Source: Flavivirga spongiicola
GTDB taxonomy: Bacteria; Bacteroidota; Bacteroidia; Flavobacteriales; Flavobacteriaceae
Direction of reading: 5' to 3'
DNA: 64,000 nucleotides
Assembly (NCBI RefSeq): GCF_030540825.1
Contig: NZ_JAUOEO010000001.1
Location: 3,547,001 to 3,611,000, forward strand
Shown here: in pieces, positions 9,516-18,800 of the stretch
How the letters are laid out: each line of letters begins with the position of its first letter
Numbering within the stretch: the stretch's first letter is position 1
Position numbers and translations under genes: made by a program
Notes under the pieces: generated by a model
What the model saw: the letters and a program-made list of their open reading frames with translations, nothing else
Database searches by the model: none
Told to the model about the DNA's origin: nothing

Positions 9516-10261
9516 TAAACGTCACACCACAAAATGCTCAAGAAGAAACATTCTTTTGTATTAAAGACATAAAAAGACAAGGTTTTGAAGATAAACTCAA
9601 GTGGTTCGAGAAGCAATATAAAGAAGGGCTGAACTTGAGAATCTTAAAAGATGGGAATGATAAAATGATTGGTTTTATAGAATTTATTCCAGCTCCAAAA
9701 GCTTGGAGACCTATTGATGCCAATAATTTTATGTTCATTCATTGTATGTATGTGTACTCAAAAAAAGATAGAAGCAAGGGATATGGTTCTATGCTGATTA
9801 ATGAAGCAGAAAAAGAAGCTAAAAAAAATAAAATGGCTGGTCTGTGTGTTATGACCAGTAAAGGTTCCTGGTTAACTAATAAAACCATTTTTGAAAAATA
9901 TGGTTTTGCAGAAGTCGATAAAAGAGGTCGGTTTGAATTGTTATCAAAAAAATGGGATCAAGACGCTTTAAACCCAAAACTAATTGATTGGACGACGCAA
10001 CAGAAAAAATATAAAGGATGGCATTTATTATATGCAGATCAATGTCCCTGGAATGAAAAATCGGTATTTAATCTTTTAAATACTGCAATGGATTATGATA
10101 TTGATTTAAAAGTGACCAAAATAAATACGGCAGAAGAAGCTAAAAATGGGCCTTCAGGTTTTGGTGTATTCAGTCTTTTGCGAGATGGTAAGCTTCTAGA
10201 AGATCACTATATAAGTGCGACACGTTTTAGGAATATTCTCAAAAAAGAACTTAAAAAATAA
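9506..10261 (+). CDS. GNAT acetyltransferase with C-terminal YoaP-like domain
   Basis: A 251-residue two-domain protein. Residues about 1-150 form a GNAT N-acetyltransferase fold, with the acetyl-CoA loop region KKDRSKGYGSMLINEAEKEA (about 90-110) and the terminal ...NKTIFEKYGFAEVDKRG strand. Residues about 165-250 form a YoaP-type domain (WHLLYADQCPWNEKSVF), with a CPW segment reminiscent of thioredoxin-like folds. The substrate is unknown. The start at 9506 is chosen over an upstream one at 9452 because it begins the recognisable domain and overlaps the end of the (restored) zinc-ribbon gene. The toroid-protein gene follows 19 bases later, so the three genes probably form one operon. Confidence 0.82.
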   Translation: MQIVNVTPQNAQEETFFCIKDIKRQGFEDKLKWFEKQYKEGLNLRILKDGNDKMIGFIEFIPAPKAWRPIDANNFMFIHCMYVYSKKDRSKGYGSMLINEAEKEAKKNKMAGLCVMTSKGSWLTNKTIFEKYGFAEVDKRGRFELLSKKWDQDALNPKLIDWTTQQKKYKGWHLLYADQCPWNEKSVFNLLNTAMDYDIDLKVTKINTAEEAKNGPSGFGVFSLLRDGKLLEDHYISATRFRNILKKELKK

Positions 10262-10280
10262 TAGATTATTTAGCCCAAAA

Positions 10281-11204
10281 ATGATCACAAAACAAATCAT
10301 AACATGGCTTTTAGAAGGTGATGTTTCTATTCAATATCAAACCTATCGCGACTTGTTATCTAAAGATCATAAAAGTCTTCAAAACAGAATTGAGAAAGAA
10401 GGTTTTGGATTAGCGTTTTTATCGAAACGTCATAAAAACGGATATTGGGGAAGAGGATTTTATCAACCTAAATGGGCATCAACTCACTATACACTTCTTG
10501 ATTTACGTAATCTTTGTATTTCACCTAAGAATAAACCCATAAAAGAATCTATTGATAAAATTTTAAATGAGTGCAAATCAGGAGACGGTGGTATTTATCC
10601 TAACTCAAAGAAAAGTGATGTTTGTGTTAATGGCATGTTCCTAAATTATGCTAGTTATTTTAAAGCTGAAGAAAGCCAACTTAAATCGGTTATAGATTCT
10701 TTGTTGCTAGAAATTATGGCGGATGGTGGTTTTAATTGCAGATTAAATAGATCTGGAGCTATACACAGTTCTTTACATTCGACACTTTCGGTATTGGAAG
10801 GTTGCTCTGAATATGAAAACAATGGTTACAGATATCGATTAGAAGATGTGAAAAAGGCCATCCAGTTAGCAAAAGAATTTATACTTATACATCAACTTTT
10901 TCTTTCAGACATGACAGGAAAAATTATTGACAAACGTTTTTTGCAATTATCCTATCCAAGGCGCTGGAGGTACGATGTTTTGAGTGCCTTGGATTATTTT
11001 CAATATTCGAAAACAGCATGGGATGAGCGGATGCAATCAGCCATTGAAATTATGTTAAAAAAACGAAACAAAAATGGTGTCTGGAATGTTCAAGCCAAAC
11101 ATTCTGGAGAAACACATTTTGATATGGAAAAAGCAGGACAGCCTAGCAGATGGAATACGTTAAGAGTTTTAAGAGTACTAAAGCATTTTAGAATAGATAT
11201 ATGA
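10281..11204 (+). CDS. Squalene-cyclase/prenyltransferase-like alpha/alpha-toroid protein
   Basis: A 307-residue soluble protein built of helical repeats with the Trp/Gly/Asp-rich turns of the terpenoid cyclase/prenyltransferase alpha-toroid fold: GYWGRGFYQPKWASTHYTLLDL (about 50-72), SGDGGIYPNSKKSDVCVNGM (about 98-117), ADGGFNCRLNRSGAIHSSLHSTLSVLEG (about 150-178) and KNGVWNVQAKHSGETHFDMEKAGQPSRWNTLRVLRVLK near the end. No classical DxDD cyclase motif or membrane segment is evident, so the enzymatic role is unclear. An ATG at 10281 is preferred to the upstream in-frame start at 10215, which would overlap the GNAT gene by 47 bases. It is probably co-transcribed with the GNAT. Confidence 0.72.
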   Translation: MITKQIITWLLEGDVSIQYQTYRDLLSKDHKSLQNRIEKEGFGLAFLSKRHKNGYWGRGFYQPKWASTHYTLLDLRNLCISPKNKPIKESIDKILNECKSGDGGIYPNSKKSDVCVNGMFLNYASYFKAEESQLKSVIDSLLLEIMADGGFNCRLNRSGAIHSSLHSTLSVLEGCSEYENNGYRYRLEDVKKAIQLAKEFILIHQLFLSDMTGKIIDKRFLQLSYPRRWRYDVLSALDYFQYSKTAWDERMQSAIEIMLKKRNKNGVWNVQAKHSGETHFDMEKAGQPSRWNTLRVLRVLKHFRIDI

Positions 11205-11298
11205 ATTGTATTATAAAAACAAAGAAACCTTTTAAAGTGATAAATGTCATTTTAAGAAATGATAGATTAGGTTAAATTTACTAGTAAAATACATACTT

Positions 11299-12201
11299 AT
11301 GAAAACAATAATATATGCCACAGATTGTACTATCAATGATGTTTCATCTTTGCGATATGCCTATCGTTTTAGTTGTATTATGAAAGCAGATTTACACATT
11401 TTACATGTATATCAGTTTCCTCCAATTATTTTTTCAACCATTAAATCTACGGACACACTAAGAAAACGTTTTCAGAAAGAGAAAAAAGAGCTTGTAACTC
11501 AATATTGTGATACACATCTTAAAAATGAATTTTGTCCAAAACCAATTACTATACATGCCCTTGAAAATGTTTCAATTGCCAAAAGTATTCTGGATCTTTC
11601 CAAAAAACTATTTTCTGATTTGATTATTATAGGTATGAAAGATTCTTATACTACCCGTGGATACTTATCTGGTAACATTGCTGATGCATTATTAGATAAA
11701 ATTGAAATTCCCTTATTAATTGTGCCAAATGGTGTTGATTATAGCATGTTTTCTACTATATTATATGCTACCGATTTTGAAAAAGAAGATCTTATATCCA
11801 TTCAAAAACTTATAGAAATTGCAAGACCATTTAAAGCGCTTATAGAGGTTGTACATGTTTTTGAAGCGATTGAATATACAGCAAAAGAACATATGGAAAG
11901 ATTCAAAAAGGCTCTTTTAAAGGAAGTTTCATATCCGGAGATTACATTTAAAACGATTGCTTCTGGCAAAGTTAAATCTGGTTTGTTGAGTGTTTTAAGA
12001 AATGAAGATGTAAATATGTTGGTTATGTTAGAACGTAAACACAATTGGGAGCTTAATAACTTGTTTCATAAAGATTTAGTAAAAGAGATGGAAGCCACGG
12101 TTGCTATACCGATACTTGCCTTTAATAAGCGTAACACTAAACTTAAAAATGTAGATACACTCAATAGTAATGGAAATAATGGTTTGAATGTAATGGTTTA
12201 A
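11299..12201 (+). CDS. Universal stress protein with two UspA domains
   Basis: A 300-residue tandem-UspA protein. The first domain (about 1-143) starts MKTIIYATDCTINDVSSLRYAYRFS and ends with the nucleotide-loop region IIGMKDSYTTRGYLSGNIADALLDKIEIPLLIVP. The second (about 148-275) starts FSTILYATDFEKEDLISIQKLIEIAR. It ends with a degenerate loop (LVMLERKHNWELNNLFHKDLVKEMEATVAIPILAF), so only the first half may bind nucleotide. Such proteins are cytosolic stress-survival factors, often induced by starvation or redox change. It is a single gene 94 bases after the toroid gene and 76 bases before the XRE/S24 repressor. Confidence 0.88.
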   Translation: MKTIIYATDCTINDVSSLRYAYRFSCIMKADLHILHVYQFPPIIFSTIKSTDTLRKRFQKEKKELVTQYCDTHLKNEFCPKPITIHALENVSIAKSILDLSKKLFSDLIIIGMKDSYTTRGYLSGNIADALLDKIEIPLLIVPNGVDYSMFSTILYATDFEKEDLISIQKLIEIARPFKALIEVVHVFEAIEYTAKEHMERFKKALLKEVSYPEITFKTIASGKVKSGLLSVLRNEDVNMLVMLERKHNWELNNLFHKDLVKEMEATVAIPILAFNKRNTKLKNVDTLNSNGNNGLNVMV

Positions 12202-12246
12202 ATACAGATACTGCTTAATAAATTTTATGCAAAATCAGCTTTGTTT

Positions 12247-12265
12247 TTAAGCAATCATTGCTTAA
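12247..12265. promoter_or_regulatory. Palindromic operator candidate before the S24 repressor
   Basis: TTAAGCAATCATTGCTTAA is a perfect 9-1-9 palindrome ending 12 bases before the ATG at 12278. Its size and position fit autorepression by the XRE/S24 protein it precedes. A further partial half-site TGCTTAA lies at 12212-12218. The same nonamer recurs as an inverted pair at 8743-8770. The palindrome is read directly; binding is inferred. Confidence 0.6.
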
Positions 12266-12277
12266 TTTTGAAGCATT

Positions 12278-13054
12278 ATGAATCATATACAATCAAATAT
12301 TCGTCATTTAAGGACTTTAAAAGGGGTTTCTCAAGAATTTTTTGCGGAAGAGTTGAAGTGGACACGTTCCATGGTAAGTTCTTATGAAGAAAAGAGAACA
12401 GAACCATCTATCGTTAAATTGATAGAATTGTCTGATTATACAGGAATCCCAATCGATACGTTGATTAAAGTTGATTTAAGCAAAACAAAAGATATGTCTT
12501 TTATTGATATAGGAAGCAAGAGAGTGCTATTTCCGATTTCAGTAAATGAAGATAACGAAGATCTTATAGAAATCATTCCAACTCATGCTTCTGCTGGTTA
12601 TTTACAAGGTTATGCAGATCCCGAATATATCGAGCAGCTACAAAAAATCAAGCTGCCTTTTTTACCCACTGGCACCCATCGTGCATTTCCTATAAAGGGA
12701 GATTCTATGTTACCTGTAAAAGATGGCGCTTTTATAGTTGCGAAGTTTGTTGAAGATTTGCAAGATGTACAAGACGGTAAGACCTATATTGTATTAACTA
12801 AAGAAGATGGACTGGTATATAAACGAGTTTACAACAGAATTAAAGAGAGCAATAGCCTATTGTTGCATTCTGATAATAGGGCATATCAACCCTACGAAGT
12901 TAATATAACAACTGTCTTAGAACTTTGGGAGTTTACCTGCTGTATTAATACGCAAGAATATGATAAGGAAGAACTAAAATTAAGTAGCATTGTTAGTATG
13001 TTTCAAGAATTAAAGATCGAGTTAAAAGCAATTGATAAAAAGGCGATTATTTAG
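12278..13054 (+). CDS. LexA/CI-like XRE repressor with S24 autopeptidase domain
   Basis: A 258-residue regulator. Residues 1-62 form a Cro/CI helix-turn-helix (IRHLRTLKGVSQEFFAEELKWTRSMVSSYEEKRTEPS). Residues about 95-215 form a LexA-type S24 domain, with a likely cleavage bond Ala106-Gly107 (HASAGYLQGY), nucleophile Ser143 in FPIKGDSMLPVKDG and the general-base Lys in LVYKRVYN. All parts needed for RecA-stimulated self-cleavage are therefore visible. A C-terminal helix (about 225-258) may aid dimerisation. Its stop shares a base with the start of the nuclease gene, so the two are translationally coupled. A palindrome just upstream suggests autoregulation. It may be the housekeeping DNA-damage regulator or a prophage-derived one; no phage genes are nearby. 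Confidence 0.9.
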   Translation: MNHIQSNIRHLRTLKGVSQEFFAEELKWTRSMVSSYEEKRTEPSIVKLIELSDYTGIPIDTLIKVDLSKTKDMSFIDIGSKRVLFPISVNEDNEDLIEIIPTHASAGYLQGYADPEYIEQLQKIKLPFLPTGTHRAFPIKGDSMLPVKDGAFIVAKFVEDLQDVQDGKTYIVLTKEDGLVYKRVYNRIKESNSLLLHSDNRAYQPYEVNITTVLELWEFTCCINTQEYDKEELKLSSIVSMFQELKIELKAIDKKAII

Positions 13055-14415
13055 TGTATGCCATTGTCGATATAGAAACTACAGGACTTGGTGCCAGAGG
13101 TAATAAAATTACCGAAATTTCCATTTTTGTACATGACGGTACAAAGGTTATTAACGAATTTACCACTTTAGTAAACCCCGAAGTGCCCATCAGTTATGGT
13201 ATAACAAGATTGACAGGTATTACTGATGATATGGTTCGTAAAGCGCCCAAGTTTCACGAAATAGCAAAAGATGTTCTCGAGTATACCCAAGATTGCATTT
13301 TTGTAGCCCATAGTGTCAACTTCGATTTTAATGTTATTAAACATGAATTACAAGAACTAGGGTCTGAGTATAAACGTAAAAAACTATGTACAGTACGTTT
13401 GTCCAGAAAACTTATGCCGGGGCAACGGTCTTATAGTTTAGGAAATCTTTGTACGACCTTAGGTATCAAAATAAATGGGCGTCACAGAGCAAGAGGCGAT
13501 GCCGAAGCGACCGTCATACTCTTCGAAAAATTACTGGCATTAGATAATGACGATGTTTTTGATTCCTTTTTAAATAAGCGATCGCGCCAAGCAACCTTGC
13601 CACCGCTTTTACCAAAAAAAGTAATAGATGAGTTGCCTAATAAGACGGGTGTATATTATTTTAAAGATGTAAATGGTAAAGTGATTTATGTTGGTAAAGC
13701 CATAGATATCAAGCAACGTGTATTAAGTCATTTATATAGTAAAGCGAATAAGGAATTAAAACTATGTAACGATACAGCCAATATTACTTATCAACTTACG
13801 GGCAACGAATTTGTAGCCTTATTACAGGAGTCGGATGATATAAAACGGTTATACCCGAAATACAATCATGCTCAAAAGCGTAATAACCTTAGTTATGGTA
13901 TAGGTACGTATCAAGATAGGCAAGGGGTGATACATGTCATTTATAATAGTCTTAAAGTGCTTAAAAACCCTATTTTAAAATTTTATAATAAAAGGGATTG
14001 TATAGCATTTTTAGAAGCATTATGCGAAAAGCATGAGCTCTGCCCCAGATATTGCAACTTACAAAATATTACAGGTGGATGTTTTCATTATCAAATCAAA
14101 AAATGTAGAGGTGTTTGCAGGAATACTGAGGATATTCAATCCTATAATAAGAGAGTACAAAAGGCTTTGGAATTATTACTTAATAAGAACTCTTATGTCA
14201 TTAAAGAAGCTGGAAGAAAAGCGAATGAAGTAGCACTTATATTAATAAAAAATGGCACATATCAAGGGTTTGGCTATACTTCAAAATCAATAAAAAATGA
14301 TTCCCTTATAGAGGTTGAAAAAGCTATTCAACTTAAACAAGATAATGCAGATATACAGCGCATTTTAAATAGTTATCTAAACAAGGGGACAAATACTATA
14401 AACTATCTTAATTAA
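13054..14415 (+). CDS. DnaQ-type exonuclease fused to GIY-YIG (Cho/UvrC-like) endonuclease
   Basis: A 453-residue fusion. The N-terminal DEDDh exonuclease (about 1-165) shows Exo I (VDIETTG, Asp6/Glu8), Exo II (FVAHSVNFDFNV) and Exo III (HRARGDAEAT, His144/Asp149). A GIY-YIG domain follows (about 193-275: KTGVYYF and VIYVGKAIDIKQRV). The next segment carries cysteines 324, 330, 334, 343, 351 and 355 in the CPRYC...GGC...KKCRGVC pattern shared with Cho/UvrC-type proteins, where a metal or Fe-S site has been reported for UvrC. Such fusions act as UvrC-like incision nucleases in excision repair. It starts at GTG 13054, overlapping the repressor stop by one base (TAGTG), so its expression should follow repressor status. 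UvrC's C-terminal endonuclease domain is absent. Confidence 0.88.
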   Translation: MYAIVDIETTGLGARGNKITEISIFVHDGTKVINEFTTLVNPEVPISYGITRLTGITDDMVRKAPKFHEIAKDVLEYTQDCIFVAHSVNFDFNVIKHELQELGSEYKRKKLCTVRLSRKLMPGQRSYSLGNLCTTLGIKINGRHRARGDAEATVILFEKLLALDNDDVFDSFLNKRSRQATLPPLLPKKVIDELPNKTGVYYFKDVNGKVIYVGKAIDIKQRVLSHLYSKANKELKLCNDTANITYQLTGNEFVALLQESDDIKRLYPKYNHAQKRNNLSYGIGTYQDRQGVIHVIYNSLKVLKNPILKFYNKRDCIAFLEALCEKHELCPRYCNLQNITGGCFHYQIKKCRGVCRNTEDIQSYNKRVQKALELLLNKNSYVIKEAGRKANEVALILIKNGTYQGFGYTSKSIKNDSLIEVEKAIQLKQDNADIQRILNSYLNKGTNTINYLN

Positions 14416-14440
14416 AATGGTCAACTAAAGACATGAAATC

Positions 14441-14460
14441 CTTGTAAAAACAAGAGTTTT
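14441..14460 (+). terminator. Weak terminator-like hairpin after the nuclease gene
   Basis: CTTGT (14441-14445), loop AAAA, ACAAG (14450-14454), then AGTTTT. The 5-bp stem with a short T tract lies 26 bases after the stop codon. Position fits a terminator; stability is low. Confidence 0.3.
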
Positions 14461-14693
14461 ATGTTTAATAAGTGGAGTCAACGGGACAAAAGTCAAACTT
14501 TTTTATAGAGATTTGGATAGAATTAATAAGCTATAAATATTTGTGGTGTATCCGCTTTATTCTGCTATTAAGTATACTAATAAATACTCCAGGGTACCCA
14601 AATAGTAAAGAGCAACAGGAACTAGCAAACAGTTTAATTTCGTTTATTGAGAACCATATAAATTGGTAGCCTATTAAAGAAAAGAAATAACCG

Positions 14694-15563
14694 TTACACT
14701 TTATATTTTGAAATTAATTCTTGATTATTTTTAAACTCTCTAGGAGTGCATCCTTTTTTCTTTCTAAAGATGCGATTAAAATTTGATAGATTATTAAAGC
14801 CACATTCATAACCAATTTCGGCAATGGAATCCTCAGACTCAATAAGGAGACGTGCCGCATTCCCAACTCTAATATCATGAATGTATTCGGTGAACGATCT
14901 ATGTGTATGTCTTTTAAAGTAATGGCTAAATGCGGTTTCAGACATATTTACTAAATCAGCAGCTTCTTTTAGCTTAATATTTCGTTTAAAGTTTTGCTGT
15001 ATAAAATCAGAGACTACTTTAATGCGCTTGCTTTTACTGCTTTCAAATTTATTTACAAAAGAAGCGCTACTTAAAAGTGTTTGATTTCTCGAAATAGAAA
15101 GGTCGTATAAAATAGACAAAAATTCAAGGAAAGAGTCGAAGCCAGATTTATCACAAAGGTGCATGATGCGATCGGAGATGGCCTCTTGAGTTTCTAAAGA
15201 AAATAATATACCCCGATATGATTTGTCAATCATTTCTCGAATAGGAGTCATGAGTTTTCGATTTAAGGTTTCTTCAGAAAATAAACTCTGTTGAAATTGA
15301 ATGGTAATAACCCGGGCGTCATCATGATTATTATTTCCCATCCAAGCATGTGGTGTGTTGGGGCCAACTAATACAAGATCAGAATTATTATACTCTAATA
15401 TAGAATCTCCTATAATTCGTTTTCCATTAGAATTAAATACAAAGTTTAGTTCGAATTCCGGATGGTAATGAACCGGAAAATCAAATTTGGCGTGATAGTT
15501 ATTTAAGACTATAAAAAAGTCTTCAACTTTAATTGGAGTAATCTCTCTTTCTATAATACCCAT
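14694..15563 (-). CDS. AraC-family transcriptional regulator with cupin sensor domain
   Basis: A 289-residue regulator. Residues about 15-80 form an AraC-type cupin (YHAKFDFPVHYHPEFELNFVFNSNGKRIIGDS, then DLVLVGPNTPHAWMG) that would bind a small sugar ligand. Residues about 180-285 carry two helix-turn-helix units (IKLKEAADLVNMSETAFSHYFKRHTHRSFTEYIHD and SIAEIGYECGFNNLSNFNRIFRKKKGCTPREFK). It is transcribed away from the SusC-led operon starting at 15838 and shares its 274-base promoter region. It is the probable activator of that locus, responding to an intracellular product of glycan breakdown. Confidence 0.92.
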   Translation of the reverse strand: MGIIEREITPIKVEDFFIVLNNYHAKFDFPVHYHPEFELNFVFNSNGKRIIGDSILEYNNSDLVLVGPNTPHAWMGNNNHDDARVITIQFQQSLFSEETLNRKLMTPIREMIDKSYRGILFSLETQEAISDRIMHLCDKSGFDSFLEFLSILYDLSISRNQTLLSSASFVNKFESSKSKRIKVVSDFIQQNFKRNIKLKEAADLVNMSETAFSHYFKRHTHRSFTEYIHDIRVGNAARLLIESEDSIAEIGYECGFNNLSNFNRIFRKKKGCTPREFKNNQELISKYKV

Positions 15564-15677
15564 GATTCGTCTTAATTTAATATTTATAGATATTTAAATA
15601 TTGTTTACAAATATATGACTTAATTATTCATAAAAATATTATTATTATAAAAATATATAAAATATTGATAATTAATT

Positions 15678-15723
15678 ATTTATGATAATTTAGTGTCTAA
15701 TAATTTAATTTTTTATCATAAAT
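15678..15723. promoter_or_regulatory. 11-bp inverted repeat in the araC-susC intergenic region
   Basis: ATTTATGATAA (15678-15688) and TTATCATAAAT (15713-15723) are exact complements, 35 bases centre to centre, in the shared region between the divergent AraC gene and the SusC operon. The setting suggests an operator. AT-rich composition makes chance matches more likely, so confidence is modest. Confidence 0.35.
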
Positions 15724-15772
15724 GTATCGATATTAAACTTTAAAGCATTAGTTATTATACAGCATCATTGTA

Positions 15773-15780
15773 TAGATTTG
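15773..15780 (+). promoter_or_regulatory. Bacteroidota -7 box (TAgaTTTG) for the mannan operon
   Basis: TAGATTTG matches the TAnnTTTG -7 consensus and lies 58 bases before the SusC start codon, giving a leader of about 50 bases. No clear -33 TTTG was found at the expected distance, which would fit an activator-dependent promoter. Confidence 0.4.
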
Positions 15781-15837
15781 TCATCTAATCAAAAACTATT
15801 TTAAAACTAAACTATTTAAAAACTTAAGTTTTGACTT

Positions 15838-18800
15838 ATGAATAAAATTAAAGTAATATTCAAATTATCACTATTCACCTTATTTTTTATAGGAACAAGT
15901 AGTGCAATGGCGCAAAATCATCAGGTGGCAGGAGAAGTTAGGGGCGAGAATGGTGAAATTCTTCCAGGCGTTAATGTCGTATTGAAGGGAACAACCAATG
16001 GGGTAGCATCAGATTTTGATGGTAATTATTCCATTTCAGTAAATGATGCCCAAGGCGTACTAGTGTTTTCCTATATAGGATATGTAAACCAAGAAATCCA
16101 AATAAATGGTAATGCCACTATTAGTGTGATTTTGGAGGAAGACCAACAATTACTTAATGAAGTTGTAGTTATAGGTTATGGGGCGGTTAAGAAAAGTGAT
16201 CTCACAGGATCTGTAGCATCTTTAAAGGCGGATAATCTGGAAGAAACGCCCGCGTCGTCTGTAGATGCATTACTTCAGGGTAAAATAGCAGGGGTTCAAG
16301 TAACTCAAACATCCGGAGAACCTGGTGAAGGCGTTGCGGTGCGTATTAGAGGTTTGAGCTCTAGAGAAGGAAGTAACAGCCCGTTGTATGTCGTTGATGG
16401 TTTTCCCTATGGAGATGCAGGTAATTTAAAACAGTTAAATCCTAACGATATTGCTTCTATGGAAGTTTTAAAAGATGCATCTGCTGCGGCTATTTATGGA
16501 TCTAGAGGTGCCAATGGTGTTATTATCATTACAACCAAAAGTGGTAAAAATAACCAAAAAGCAAAATTTAAAATTACATCACAAACAGGAGTTCAAATTG
16601 TAGATCATGATAGGTTAAACCTTATTTCAGACCCCTTAACCTTTGCATCTATTAGCAATGAAGTTCGTATAAACGATACACGAAATGTAACACCACTTTA
16701 TATTGGTGCAGTTGATCAATCAACAGGAGTCTACTATCCGTCTTTAGTTGAAATTGCTAATGGATCTTGGGGAATTAATACCTACTGGCCAGACGTTATT
16801 TTAAGAGAGTCCGTAACTCAAAATGTAAATCTGTCTATAGCAGGTGGTGATGAAAATACGGCATATTCAGTTTCAGGAAATATTTTTGATCAAAAAGGAG
16901 TCTTAATAGGTAATGATTATCAAAACTTCACCTTTAGAGGGAAACTGGACCAAAAAGTAAGTGGTAAGTTTAAGTATGGAACAAATTTGGCGCTTAGCTA
17001 TATAAAAAGAAATAAAACCTTGTCTGGTGCCGGTATCGGCCGTTCACCGTTAATTCCTGTTTATAATGAAGATGGAACCTATTATACAAATGGAGCAGGC
17101 GATTTTTATAACCCGGTAATGTTGGCCAATGAAGTAACCGATATAAGTAATGAATACGATTTAAATGCTTTGGCATATATAGATTGGGATATTATGGAAA
17201 ACTTAAAATTAAGAGCCCAATCAGGGATTAATTTAGGGCATGCTATTGGTGATTATTATGAGCCTAGAACTACCTCGTCTGGAAATATTTTTAACGGTCT
17301 TGGAGAAATTAATAATTACACAGGGTATACGTTTTTAAACGAGACCTATTTAACTTATAAAAAAACATTTAACGACAAACATGCTGTTTCTGTAATGGGA
17401 GGTTATTCTAGTGAGCAAAGACAGGTGAGAAAGTCAAAATTAAGAGGTGAAGGTTTTGTTAACGATGCTTTAGGAAATGAAAATTTAAATTCTGCAACAA
17501 CACGAATTTTTGAAAATAGTTTAGTAAAGCAAGTTTTACAATCCTTTATATCAAGAATAACTTATGGTTTTGATGACAGGTATTTATTGACCCTTTCTGG
17601 AAGATATGATGGTTCTTCAAAGTTTGGTGCACTGGATAAGTATGGATTCTTCCCTTCAGGAGCCATAGCCTGGAAAGTACATAATGAGAATTTTATGGCA
17701 GATCAAAATATTGTGTCTACTTTAAAATTAAGAACCAGTTTTGGATATTCTGGTAACCAGGCGATTGATGCTTATGCAACCTTGAATCAATATGGACAAA
17801 GAAAGTATTTTGTTGGAGAGGTGCTTGTTAGTGGATATGGACCGTACCAAAATGGAAATCCGGCATTGAAATGGGAAACCACATCGCAACTAGATTTCGG
17901 TTTAGACCTTGGGTTTTTAAATAATAGAATCACATTAACGGCCGATTACTACCGTAAAGAGTCTACCGATCTTTTAAGAAAGAAGAATTTACCATATTCA
18001 TCAGGCTTTGATGATGTATGGATTAATGGAGGAGAAATTTTGAATACGGGTTATGAAGCGTCTATTGATGCTGCAGTACTTACGGGAGAATTTAAATGGA
18101 ATGTTTCAGGAACATTTTCGCACAATGAGAATGAAGTTGTTGATATAGGGGAAGAAGGTACTGGTGACGGATTAAGGACTGGTAGTGAGATTGAATCTTT
18201 TCGTGATTATCCAACACGTTGGAGAAATGGAGAGCCTATGAATATTATTGTTGGCTATAAAGTTGATGGTATTATTCAAACACTGGCAGAAGGACAAGAA
18301 GCAGGTTTGGTAGGAGATGAGGCCATGCCGGGTGAATTTAAATATGTTGATATAAGCGGACCGGATGGCGTGCCAGATGGTGTTGTAAATGAATTGGATA
18401 GAACTATTATAGGAAACACTCAACCTGATTTTACAATAGGCTTTAATACAGAGTTTGAATATAAAAATTTCGACCTGAGTGCTCAATTTTACGGTTCTAT
18501 TGGTAATGATATCGTGGCCATTAAAAAGTTTGAAGGACAACGTTCTTTAAACCGATGGACGGTTGATAATAGGACAAATGAATGGCCGAGTTTAAGAGGA
18601 GGTCGATTAAATAAAATATCAGATTGGTGGGTTGAAGACGGTTCGTTTCTTCGTATATCAAATGTAACACTGGGTTATAATTTACCATCTCGAGCAATAT
18701 CTGGAATAGAAAATTTACGAATCTATGTGACTGGAACAAATTTGCACACATTTACAGATTTTTCAGGAGCAGATCCAGAAATTGAAGGAGGCGTAGATTA

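Noticed and set aside
14472..14669. A 65-codon GTG-initiated open frame between the nuclease and AraC genes
   Set aside because: No recognisable motif, no good ribosome-binding site, and the hydrophobic stretch (about 28-36) is typical of chance frames in AT-rich DNA. It may be a fragment of an old gene but that cannot be supported.
15600..15720. AT-rich stretch as possible CRISPR leader or origin
   Set aside because: No repeats with spacers, no DnaA-box cluster; AT-richness fits a promoter region.
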